DNA of 64,000 bases from Lasiosphaeria ovina (lineage: Eukaryota; Ascomycota; Sordariomycetes; Sordariales; Lasiosphaeriaceae), in contig JAULSN010000010.1 of assembly GCA_033439765.1 (NCBI GenBank), positions 1,054,001 through 1,118,000 of the forward strand, in the 5' to 3' direction. The notes below the pieces were generated by a model, which saw nothing but the letters and a program-made list of their open reading frames with translations, was not told the origin of the DNA and ran no database searches. Below, in pieces: positions 11,381 to 20,559 of this stretch. Position 1 is the stretch's first letter. Each line of letters opens with the position of its first letter. The translations under genes were made by a program, and so were the position numbers.

Positions 11381-13336
11381 GAGTGTCTCCCCTACGCGGT
11401 AGGGAAAAGTCTGGCCTGGGTAACACGACGGTAAGCTCCAGCCTAGGATGCCAACAGCCGGGTAGGCTCTTCCGGAACCTAAGACGGGATACTATATGCC
11501 TGTGCGAGCAGAAGACGGAGGGAAGCTTGGTACCTCTCATTTGGCGTGGAAGAACAATGAACGGCGTGAAGTTGCCCAAGTAGGTTTTGAACGCTTGCGG
11601 CTGTCTTCTGGTGTGCCGAAAAGAGTCCGCGGGAGCTTTGGGGGCCGCTTGAAGTGTAAATACCTACCTATCCGAGAAAGTATGCCCGCGCTTTTTACGG
11701 GCATCAAGACTCGGAATCGCAGTCACAGATACTGTCAGCATCCTTGGGAGACTGAAACTGTCACGCGATTAGGTGGTCTAGCACCTACCTACCTCTTAGG
11801 TAGGTAGGTACCTTACTCAAGAGTATCATTTATAACGGCCAGGCATAGCCGCTAAATAACTGGAAGGGTAGGGAGGAATGGAATTTCGGGTGGAATGAAG
11901 TGAATAAGGAAGCATCCGGAACCGGGAGGTCACTTAAGATGACTTCGAATGAAAGAGCTCACAAAGAATCCACGAGGAGACGCTCTCTAGGAACCCGAGA
12001 AATAAGTCTAAAAAGGGGGTGTTTTCCATGGGAAAGAAATGGGGGTAGTGATTAGGATATCTACGCTTTTCTCTTCTACCTCACTGCCTCCTTATCCATC
12101 GCCTTGCTACCTGAGCCTCCACCACTCTTCATTACAAATTGAACAGAAACGCAAATATTCTATTACCTATTGTCCACACTAGTTCCGTGATCTAAGTACT
12201 ATTCGCCCGTTAAGCTAGCGGTCCCTAGATAACTAAGGCTAAGTATCTAGATCAAATAATGGTTATCTTCTAAGCAGGAGTACTTCCTAGACTAATAAAT
12301 TCTTCACGAAGATAAGTTTTCTAGGGGGCTTACCTAAGGTAACCTAGTTCAAGAGAGATAATAAGTATAGTCTAGGAAAACGAATAAAAGAAGCACACCC
12401 TCCTTATAAGTAGAAGGATAAGCCTCCGCTTTTATATAAGGAAAGTGAATTCGAAAAAAAGAAGAGATAAATTTAAAGTTAATGTAAGAATAAATTAGGC
12501 TTCTTTATCATCCTTCTCGTAAAGGTCTACGTATCCTCTATTTACTATCCCAAGTCCGCTAGATATTAGATAATCTAAGTTAGCCTATTTGAGACTGAGC
12601 CAGATACCAGTTCATCTACTAATTATATACCATAGGTTTATATTTAGACTAAAATTCCTTACTAATAGAGTGTCCTAATTTTTAATTAAAGTCACGGTTG
12701 CTCAAATTAACATAGCTATTCAAGTCCGTCCGAGGGGCATAGCTTGATTTAAAACTAAGTGCCTTTGGTGATCCTCTAGAGGCTGAGACTTTGATTTCAT
12801 ATTGCGGTTGGCAGCTAAGTTCGAGCTGTGTAATGTTGTGGAATTAACTACCCTAGAATTGGAACGCCAACGGATGTTTGAACTTTAGTCTTATTCTCGT
12901 ATTTTACAGTAGCCGACGACTGAGGCCTACACGGTGAAGTAGATAAATAAATTTAGGTACCTAGGTAGGTAAATAGGTAGTATGTGCTTTCTACTTTGGA
13001 AGTGCGCTCTTCAGGTTCGAGTGAAAGGATAAAAAAAGACGAAACCAAGACTCGATCTAATCAACGAGCCCACGAAAACCCTACCTATCAGCAAAAGATG
13101 CAACCCAAAAGCAATTGGCGAATAGCGTCAGATTTCCTATCTAAGAATGGGCACCTTAGATAAGGTAGGCAAGGTGGGGACCTTCCCACGGAACTCGACT
13201 TGTCCCTGTGTACCTAATGCCGAGAGGGGCAATCTATCTTGCAGCATGCCGCCTCGGGGTTACCTCCATTACCTTACCTTAGGTATTCCTGCGGGGATCT
13301 TCGGTCCCAGGCTAGCAACTAACACCATTCCGAATT
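11381..13336. other. AT-rich, ORF-free island, probable RIP-degraded DNA
   Basis: From about 11.9 to 13.1 kb the composition changes abruptly to AT-rich DNA, packed with TAG, TAA and CTAG. No open frame of 60 codons exists between about 11.8 and 13.15 kb, the largest such gap in the window. This is the pattern left by repeat-induced point mutation of a transposon in Pezizomycotina. No terminal repeats, transposase or reverse-transcriptase motif is legible. Palindromic TACCTA/TAGGTA blocks flank it at 11780-11815 and 12950-12985. Confidence 0.65.
11779..11815. repeat. Inverted repeat of ACCTACCTACCT / AGGTAGGTAGGT
   Basis: A TACCTACCTACC arm is followed after a few bases by TAGGTAGGTAGGTACC, giving a strong potential hairpin at the left edge of the AT-rich island. 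Confidence 0.8.
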
Positions 13337-13366
13337 CCGTCCGTGAGTCAACCCGTCCGTGAGTCA
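13337..13366. promoter_or_regulatory. Direct repeat with two TGAGTCA (Gcn4/CPC1-type) sites
   Basis: A 14-bp sequence CCGTCCGTGAGTCA occurs twice (13337-13350 and 13353-13366), 16 bp apart start to start and about 77 bp before the MarR-GNAT start codon. TGAGTCA is the reverse complement of TGACTCA, the core bound by Gcn4/CPC1-type bZIP factors. That the pair regulates the gene is inference. Confidence 0.5.
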
Positions 13367-13442
13367 CTGCCTCTCCCTGGGCTGTCTCCTCAAACCGCAT
13401 TTGCGCTGGAATTGTTTTTGGAATACCGCCCGCCAGCCAAAT

Positions 13443-14606
13443 ATGGATTTCGTATCGAGCGCCGATCCTGGATCTGCCTCGGATCTAACGAGAGCAGCAG
13501 ACCAATCACGGGGAGCAGAAACAGAGACAGAAAACTTGAAGGACCTCATCTCTCCCCTGCGCGATGCGTCCCGAAAGCTGGTCCGCGAGTGGGGGTTTCT
13601 CCGGCCGAGACTCGCCGGCTCGGCCCTCTCGCCCGCCGCGGTGCACTGCCTGATCGAGATCGGCGACCACAACGTGCGCGTCTTCTCGCACCTCTGCGCC
13701 GAGCTCAAGATGTCGCCCAGCCACCTGAGGCGCACCTTGGCAGAGCTCGTGGCCCGAGACCACATCACCGTCGAAGGTCGGGAGCAGCATCCATCCGCAG
13801 GCGAACAAGACAACACAATCTATTGTCTTACTCTGGCCGGCGCGAAGACGCTGGGCGAAATCAACACGTACGCCGAGACCCAGGTCGCCCAGGCCTTGGC
13901 CACGGCGCCTCCGGGCACAGGGACCGCTCTTATCACGGCGTTCCGCGTCTATGCTGCCGCTCTGGAGGTGTCGAGGCGCGACAGCACGGCCACCTCCGCG
14001 GGACTGCTGCCCAGCACCCCTGAGCAAACTCCCCGCGCGAGCCCGGAGCCGACCCTGGGTCTGCGTCCGCCGCCACCTCCAGCGACCGCCGTCACTATTG
14101 TCCCGGGGTACCTCCCGGGCATCCTGGGCCGGCTGCTGGAGATGCACATGGCCTACTACTCGCGCGAGTACAACTGGGGCAGCGTGTTCGAGGCTGGGCT
14201 GGGTGCGGCAATGAGCAACCTTCTGACGCGGCTTGACCACCCCCGCACCCAGGCGTGGTCGGCCGTGCAGGGAGGCCGCATTGTCGGCACCGTCGCCATA
14301 GACGGCCAGTACCCGGGCTACGATCCCGACGTCGCTCGGGTCCGCGCCTTTATCGTGGACGAGTCGACGCGCGGGCTGGGCGTGGGGCGGAAGCTGATGG
14401 CAGCTGCCATGCAGTTTCTGCGTGACGTTGGGTTCCGCGAGTGCCGGCTGTCGACGATGAGGAGCTTGACGGTGGCGAGAGCTATGTACGAGAAAGAAGG
14501 CTTCAGGATATTCAGTGAGACCTGGACCAACCGCTTTGGAAACGGCCATATGGAAATGGAGTATCTGTGGCGTCGAGACGGCAGTGGCCTGGAAGCAGAG
14601 GCCTAA
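13443..14606 (+). CDS. MarR-type winged-helix / GNAT acetyltransferase fusion protein
   Basis: An intronless gene for 387 residues, taking the ATG at 13443; the frame is open further upstream to 13359, but those 28 residues look like leader sequence. Residues about 40-135 resemble a MarR winged helix-turn-helix: a helix ending in REWGFLRPRL, LSPAAVHCL, then a recognition-helix segment MSPSHLRRTLAELVARDHI and a wing region. A Pro/Ser/Thr-rich linker spans about 185-215. Residues about 216-378 form a GNAT domain with the acetyl-CoA loop STRGLGVGRKLM (308-319), preceded by the strand VRAFIVDE and followed by MYEKEGF. The order MarR-GNAT is well known from bacterial bifunctional regulators/acetyltransferases. 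In a fungus, together with the lack of introns and the position next to a RIP-like island, it suggests horizontal acquisition. Substrate and DNA target are unknown. Confidence 0.85.
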   Translation: MDFVSSADPGSASDLTRAADQSRGAETETENLKDLISPLRDASRKLVREWGFLRPRLAGSALSPAAVHCLIEIGDHNVRVFSHLCAELKMSPSHLRRTLAELVARDHITVEGREQHPSAGEQDNTIYCLTLAGAKTLGEINTYAETQVAQALATAPPGTGTALITAFRVYAAALEVSRRDSTATSAGLLPSTPEQTPRASPEPTLGLRPPPPPATAVTIVPGYLPGILGRLLEMHMAYYSREYNWGSVFEAGLGAAMSNLLTRLDHPRTQAWSAVQGGRIVGTVAIDGQYPGYDPDVARVRAFIVDESTRGLGVGRKLMAAAMQFLRDVGFRECRLSTMRSLTVARAMYEKEGFRIFSETWTNRFGNGHMEMEYLWRRDGSGLEAEA

Positions 14607-14902
14607 CGGCCCACATACAAACAGGTAAAGAAGGCCATGTCAAATAGCTGCGCGTAGGATGTGAGTGTCATGGGCTGGGGAAGAAGAGGCCGCTACTGCA
14701 CTGCGACGTCCCCTGGTCTCCCCCGCTGCCTGCGCTGCCATGTAACTTGACGTAGGACGAGCTTTAGCAACTCGAGCTTGATGGTATGTGCCAGCAGAAA
14801 GAAACCGCAAGGTTACAAAAACCTCTGCATTCTCTAGGACGTCAGTGGACGCCACGGAGGCATTGAAACGGCGGGTGCTAGTATTTCCGCGGCCGCGCAT
14901 GC

Positions 14903-15457
14903 TCAGTTCGTATATACCCGAGACCTCATCAGCTCTCCCACAAACACCGACCCCCAGCACAAGACGCGCCACGCTGCCCACACCACACCCAGGCTCGCGA
15001 GACCCAGGAGCACGAGCACGCTGCTGCGGACCTCGAAGGCCTCGTCGGCCTCCATCTTCATGAGGGTGCGCTGCTTGCTGTGGTAGAACTGGCCGCCGGC
15101 GGCGCCGTCGGGCGGCCGCTGCTCGCGCTCATCGTCGACGCGCGCAACATACTGGTATCGCTGATAGCGGTAGATGACGCGGTGCAGCCACTGCGGCAGC
15201 CAAGCCGGCCGCCGGGTCCCCTCGGCGTGGAAGTGCGAGCGCCGCACCGAGTAGCGGAAGTCGACTATGGCGAGCGAGACGAGAAACGAGACAAATATGA
15301 CGGGAGTCATGACAAACTGGTTTGTGCGAGTAAGCATAGGTAGGCAGGAAGTCAAGATTGTGGGTGATGAACTTGCGTAATAGATCTTGGAGAGACCGCG
15401 AACCCCAGCATCTCCTTGGTTGGCGCTGACGACCGGGGGAGCCCGTGGTTGCACCAT
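14903..15457 (-). CDS. Conserved two-TM fungal membrane protein
   Basis: The frame is open for 184 codons. I favour a 60-bp GC-AG intron at 15376-15317 (donor GCAAGT, acceptor ACCAG), which leaves 164 residues and joins GLSKIYY directly to FVMTPVIFVSF. The intron is 3n long and stop-free, so the unspliced reading is also open. Two hydrophobic segments are visible: one right after the junction (FVMTPVIFVSFLVSLAIV) and one near the C-terminus (SSVLVLLGLASLGVVWAAW). Between them lies a basic, aromatic loop (WLHRVIYRYQRYQYV). The layout suggests a small integral membrane protein with both termini on the same side. I recall similar uncharacterised proteins in Sordariomycetes but cannot name a function. 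Confidence 0.65.
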   Translation of the reverse strand: MVQPRAPPVVSANQGDAGVRGLSKIYYASSSPTILTSCLPMLTRTNQFVMTPVIFVSFLVSLAIVDFRYSVRRSHFHAEGTRRPAWLPQWLHRVIYRYQRYQYVARVDDEREQRPPDGAAGGQFYHSKQRTLMKMEADEAFEVRSSVLVLLGLASLGVVWAAWRVLCWGSVFVGELMRSRVYTN

Positions 15458-16100
15458 TGTGCCGAAAAAGACTGGTTGGTGTAGCCAAATTCTACTTGGA
15501 TTCGCAACAGACTTGGGTTGTTCGTCAATGAGCTCGTTGTATGGTGGATGGCAGCAGAGAGGAAGATGAGCGAGGTTTGGGAGACGGCGGGATATCGGGC
15601 ATTGCTGGCCTTGCCTGATAAGACGGGGGTGAGGTGGCAGTGTGCTGGGCGCCTTCCCGACGAACCCGGAGCCGCTGTGCTTCTGCGTTCAACGGGATTC
15701 CGAGATGGCGTGTACATGTACGTACTGTACTATATGTACTCTGCACAAGCGTGGGATAAGGATGCATTACAGGTGCGCATGAAAATGAGGTGTCGGGGAT
15801 ACATTAAATCGTTGGGGAAATCCCCAATTGGTTTTATATGCTCTTTGTCTGCGAATTGGAACCAGAGACATAACTGCGAGATATTCAGAACGGCTTCTGT
15901 GTGAGACGATCACTTGCGTCATAAGTGGGCCACAGAGAACATGGCCCCATCTCACCAAACAAACAAGCAACGGCTTTTTAAATTCGCCCTTTTATGACCC
16001 CATTGCGAGTCCTGATCGCAAGTAAGTACTACTTAGGTGGCAGAGAGTCACTTGGCAGTACTGCCACTGCTCAGAGCTTGGCTTCTATCGGGCCATGCAG
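15458..16100. other. Short intergenic region
   Basis: About 640 bp between the divergent-side end of the two-TM gene and the 3' end of the RidA gene. Only short, unremarkable open frames are seen. Confidence 0.6.
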
Positions 16101-16793
16101 TCATGGGAGAGCTATGCACTCAATCTCCACGTCGACTCCCTTGGGCAGCTGATAGACCGCGACACAGCTTCGGGCAGGCTTGCCGACGAACCACTTCACA
16201 TACTCCTCGTTCATGCTCTGCAGAAACAGAAGGCGACGCTTAGCAAAATCACCCCGGGCCGACGGCAGATGACTCGAAACTTACCCCAAAGTTGGCCATG
16301 TCGGTGATGAAGACGTTGACCTTGACCACCTTGTCGATAGACGAGCCAGCCTCCTCGAGGACTGCCTGCAGGTTCTTGATGCAAGCAGCAGTCTTCTCCT
16401 GGATGGTGCCCTCAACCAGGTTGCCCTGGGCGTCGCACGGGATCTGGCCTGAGCAGTAGATGGCGGTGGGCGTCTTGATGGCTTGCGACTGGCAAGTGGA
16501 AGAAGCGCGTTAGGCCACCCTCCAGTTCCTCACAAAATCACGGGAAAACCCAAGAGACATACATAAAGGTTGCCAACAGCTGCAACTGAGTCAGTCATGT
16601 CACTTCGAAACAAGCTTGGGAATCGGATGGGCGGCGACATACCGGCAGGCGCCTTGGTGGTGAAAACTGGAACGGCAGACATGTTTCGGGAGAGGCTAAG
16701 TCCAAGTCGAAGAGGAGTAGAGATCAGTGGCCTTGTCGCTGGCAACTGAATGAGAATTGGCAATGCTCGTCTGGTAGCAGTAGTCAGAAACAT
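16101..16793 (-). CDS. RidA/YjgF-family enamine/imine deaminase (Mmf1/Hmf1-like)
   Basis: Four exons: 16793-16643, 16579-16563, 16488-16285, 16217-16101. The second exon is only 17 bp, encoding the core of AVGNLY. All introns have canonical borders (GTATGT/GCAG, GTATGT/CCAG, GTAAGT/GCAG), and splicing gives the continuous family signature KAPAAVGNLY-SQAIKT, then YCSGQIP, ANFGSMNEEY and PARSCVAVYQLPKG with the conserved Arg. From the internal ATG at 16682 the product is 125 residues, the usual size of cytosolic RidA. The frame extends upstream to ATGs at 16793 and 16811, adding a 37-43-residue Arg/Ser/Leu-rich, acid-free sequence typical of a mitochondrial presequence. RidA proteins hydrolyse reactive 2-aminoacrylate-type enamines/imines released by PLP enzymes such as threonine dehydratase. 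Yeast has separate mitochondrial (Mmf1) and cytosolic (Hmf1) forms; one gene may supply both here. Confidence 0.9.
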
Positions 16794-18101
16794 AACAGAA
16801 GGGCAAAGCATAGCACCTCTATGTATTTAAGTTGACACCGTTTTACGTCTCCAGCTCCGCTCTTCGGACCGTGAAGATGCGGGCAGTTTGCTTCTCCTGC
16901 TGTGGGTAAGTAACCCCGCAGTCCCGCAGTCTCCTGCCCGCTGTTTGTCAAGGTAACCTGGGATTACACAGCAGCCGCCCTTAATAATCCCGGGGCTGTA
17001 TTGTTGATCCGCCTTTCCTTCCATACTTCGAAGTCACAATCGATGGCATCACAGGTACCAGGAAGGGAACCCATGCGTTGATGGATATCTCGAGAAGGGA
17101 AAAAGGCTGACAAATCTTGCAATGAAGACGAGGATGGTAGGTTCCGTAGTTAACCACCTCATAAGGGTGATGGTGCCCTCCCTTTGTCCACCGAGTGATA
17201 GTTCTATAAGGCTGGAATGGTGATATATAACCTCACATCATAACCGGGTCCTTTGGGCGGTGGCGTAGACGATCTCGAGTCACGGTGTTTCGTCCTTCAA
17301 AAAAGCATTCGAGGGGGCAACGAGGGAGCAATGCATTTGATAAAGTGTCTCGCCTCGGCATATGTAGTCGGCAAGGTGCAGAGGGGATATGCAATACAGA
17401 GCGCAAAGCATTTCCGGTCAATACTCGACCACAAAGCAAGACAACTACAGAATATCCTTGCCTTACGGAGTACAGTACATACATACATACAGTACCTGGT
17501 ATCCGGTAGCTTTGGGGTTGCTGCAGCGCGCATCTTGAAAGGGTTCAACTAGATTGGGAGCTTTGACCGCCTTGCTTCGATCCCTGGACAAGTGTCCAGA
17601 AAAAAGGGAACACCCCTGCTCCAGCTGGATTGATGGAAATCTGTCCGCCTCGCCGCCGCCTAAGGAGGGCTTCGTTCAGGGGCGCGAAGTAATTATTTCT
17701 CAGCCCGTTTTAATATAATCCGTCAATCTTCTCTACGCCCTCTGCTGGCTTCCCTTTGTCTGTGCTTTTCGGTTCATCTCGCCCATTTTGGCCGGAGAGC
17801 GTCATTGGCCTTTTTGGCGTTATCGGTAAGTCTCCCTCCACTGTCCTTGATGCCGACCTCCGGTTTCCATACGATGCATTGCGTGGCCTTGAACCCCAAT
17901 CCTTATTCCCCTCGTCCGCCCGTGCCTCGTCCAAAGTTGCGCCTGTCGTGATTCTTGGCACACGCAAAGGCCACCCTGCGCTCCCACAGAGGGATCTTGG
18001 GACTTCTTGACATTGGCCTTCTACAAGGCCTTGTCGGATGTTGCTTTGCGGTGCTGTTGGCTAACCGTTGCCTGTCAGCCCGACCACTCGTTTTGCCCGT
18101 C
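16794..18101. other. Divergent intergenic region between RidA and PMT4
   Basis: A 1.3-kb region shared by two divergently transcribed genes. It includes the predicted 5'UTR intron of PMT4 (17826-18078). No other gene is supported. Confidence 0.6.
17826..18078 (+). other. Predicted 5'UTR intron of PMT4
   Basis: A GTAAGT donor at 17826 is matched by a CTAAC branch point at 18061-18065 and a CAG acceptor at 18076-18078, all three with consensus spacing, ending 23 bp before the start codon. Removing the 253-bp intron would also remove upstream ATGs. Confidence 0.6.
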
Positions 18102-20559
18102 ATGGCAGCCACGACTCCCCAGGGCTCTGTCCGCCAGAGAAATGTCGGCGGTTCGAGCAAGAAGAATAAGGATGGCATCTCTGCGGCGTCTTCGGACGTC
18201 GAGCTCGACAAGTTTATCAAGGCTGCCCGAACCCCAGCCTCTACTGCTGGTTCTGAATACGACTACAAGATCGTCGGCGTCATTATCACATCCCTGGCCT
18301 TCCTCACCAGGTTCTGGGGCATCAGCCATCCAAACGAGGTTGTCTTTGACGAAGTCCACTTCGGCAAGGTAAGACCGCTTCTCTCTACTTGCAACCGTGG
18401 TCGCCTGACTGACCATCTTCCCCGTGCAGTTCGCCTCCTATTATCTCCAGAAGACGTACTTCTTCGACGTACATCCTCCTTTCGGGAAGCTCCTCTTTGC
18501 CTTCATGGGCTGGCTAGTAGGCTACGATGGCCACTTCCACTTCGAGAATATCGGCGACTCGTACATCGCGAATAAGGTCCCCTACGTCGCCTTCCGCTCT
18601 CTCCCGGCCATACTCGGCGCCCTGACCGTCTCCGTTGTCTATCTTATTATGTGGGAGTCGGGCTATAGCCTTCCTGCCTGCATCGTCGCCGCCGGCCTAA
18701 TCCTCCTCGACAACGCCCACATCGGACAGACCCGGCTGATCCTTCTTGATGCGACCCTCGTCTTCGCCATGGCCTGCAGCTTGCTCTGCTACATCAAGTT
18801 TTACAAGCTCCGCCACGAGCCTTTCTCGCGGAAGTGGTGGAAGTGGCTTATCTTCACTGGCTTCGCCCTTTCGTGTGACATGTCGACAAAATACGTCGGC
18901 CTCTTCGCCTTCATTACTATTGGGTCGGCTGTTGCCATTGACCTCTGGGAGCTTTTGGACATCAAGAGACCGGGAGGGGCGCTGTCGCTGCCCGATTTTA
19001 GCAAGCATTTCGCTGCTCGAGCTTTCGGCTTGATCTTGATGCCCTTCCTGTTCTACCTCTTCTGGTTCCAGGTCCATTTTTCTATCCTGACCCGCTCTGG
19101 CCCCGGAGACGATTTCATGACTCCCGAGTTCCAGGAGACTCTGAGCGATAACGTAATGCTCTCAAACGCTATCACGATCAACTACTATGATTCCATCACC
19201 TTGAAACACAAGGAGACCAAGGCATACCTGCACAGCCACGCTGAACGCTACCCCCTGAGATACGACGATGGCCGTGTTTCCAGTCAGGGTCAGCAGGTTA
19301 CTGGCTATCCGTTCAACGACACCAACAACTATTGGCAAATTCTCCCCGTTCAAGTCGACCAAAAGGTTGACCATCCTGTCAAGAACCACGAACTTGTCCG
19401 GCTGCGCCATCTAGTGACTGACACGTACCTGCTGTCTCACGATGTCGCATCCCCTTACTATCCGACCAACCAGGAATTCACAACTGTCCCCCAGGCGGAT
19501 GCGTATGGTGACCGTGCTGCGGACACCCTCTTTGAGATCAGGATTGAGAATGGCAAGCCCAACCAGGAGTTCAAGACCATTTCAAGCCATTTCAAGCTTA
19601 TCCACAACCCCAGCAAAGTAGCCATGTGGACACACACGACGCCTCTTCCAGACTGGGGCCATAAACAGCAGGAGATCAACGGAAACAAGCAGATTGCGCC
19701 GAGCTCCAATGTCTGGCTTATTGAGGACATCCCGTCAATCCCTGCAGACCACCCCCGCCGTGCCAAGCCCGAAAAGAAGGTCAAGACGCTGCCGTTCCTC
19801 CGGAAGTGGTTTGAGTTGCAGCGTTCCATGTTCTGGCACAATAACCAGTTGACCAGCAGCCACCCTTATGCTTCATTGCCATTCCAATGGCCGTTCCTTC
19901 TTCGCGGTGTGAGCTTCTGGACACAGAACGACACGCGGCAGCAGATCTACTTCCTTGGTAACCCCATTGGTTGGTGGATTGCTAGCAGTGTTCTAGCTAT
20001 ATACGCCGGTATTGTCCTCGCAGACCAGTTCTCCCTGCGTCGTGGCATTGATGCCTTGGATCACCGTCAGTTTTACGCCCCACTACACCATTCGGGTCAT
20101 TGAAACGGCGCAACTAACACATGACTAGGCTCTCGCTCTCGTTTGTACAACTCCACTGGTTTCTTTTTCCTGGCTTGGGCGACACATTATTTCCCGTTCT
20201 ATGTTATGGGCCGCCAGCTGTTCTTGCACCACTACCTCCCTGCGCACCTGGCATCGACCCTCGTGACAGGAGCACTTGTCGAGTTCATCTTCAGCGCCGA
20301 CTCTACAGACCTCGAGCTGGCACACCAGGCAGCCAAGTCGGGCAAGAAGGGCTTCGCGATAAAGCGTCATGTGACAGCTCGCGAGCGTTTTGCCGGCCAG
20401 AGCATGATGGGTGCATGGATCGCGACCTTTGTCATTCTGGCACTCGCGTTTGCCGGCTGGTACTTCTTCCTGCCGTTGACGTACGGATACCCTGGCCTCA
20501 CGGTTGAGCAAGTAGTGCGGAGGAAGTGGCTGGGCTATGACTTGCACTTCGCGAAATAA
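18102..20559 (+). CDS. PMT4: Dolichyl-phosphate-mannose:protein O-mannosyltransferase, PMT4 type
   Basis: Three exons (18102-18368, 18430-20065, 20129-20559) encode 777 residues. The introns are 61 and 63 bp; the second uses an unusual GTCAGT donor with a CTAAC branch point and TAG acceptor. The enzyme transfers mannose from dolichyl-phosphate-mannose to Ser/Thr of secretory proteins in the ER. The first luminal loop has FDEVHFGKFASYY and DVHPPFGKLL with the Asp-Glu pair expected for catalysis. Several TM helices follow (for instance MWESGYSLPACIV), then a luminal MIR region, roughly residues 320-520, with SSQGQQVTGY and LSHDVASPYYPTNQE. HKQQEINGN and FWTQNDTRQQIYFLGN match the PMT4 subfamily rather than PMT1 or PMT2. 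The C-terminal exon holds the last TM helices. PMT4 acts as a homodimer on membrane-attached and GPI proteins, and its loss affects cell-wall integrity in fungi. Confidence 0.96.

Noticed and set aside
13506..14549. 347-codon antisense frame opposite MarR-GNAT
   Set aside because: Antisense shadow of GC-rich coding sequence; Arg/Gly/Ala-rich with no family features.
6806..14606. Possible secondary-metabolite cluster around the P450
   Set aside because: No backbone synthase, transporter or cluster-type Zn2Cys6 regulator is present; the neighbours are a pseudogene and a MarR-GNAT protein.
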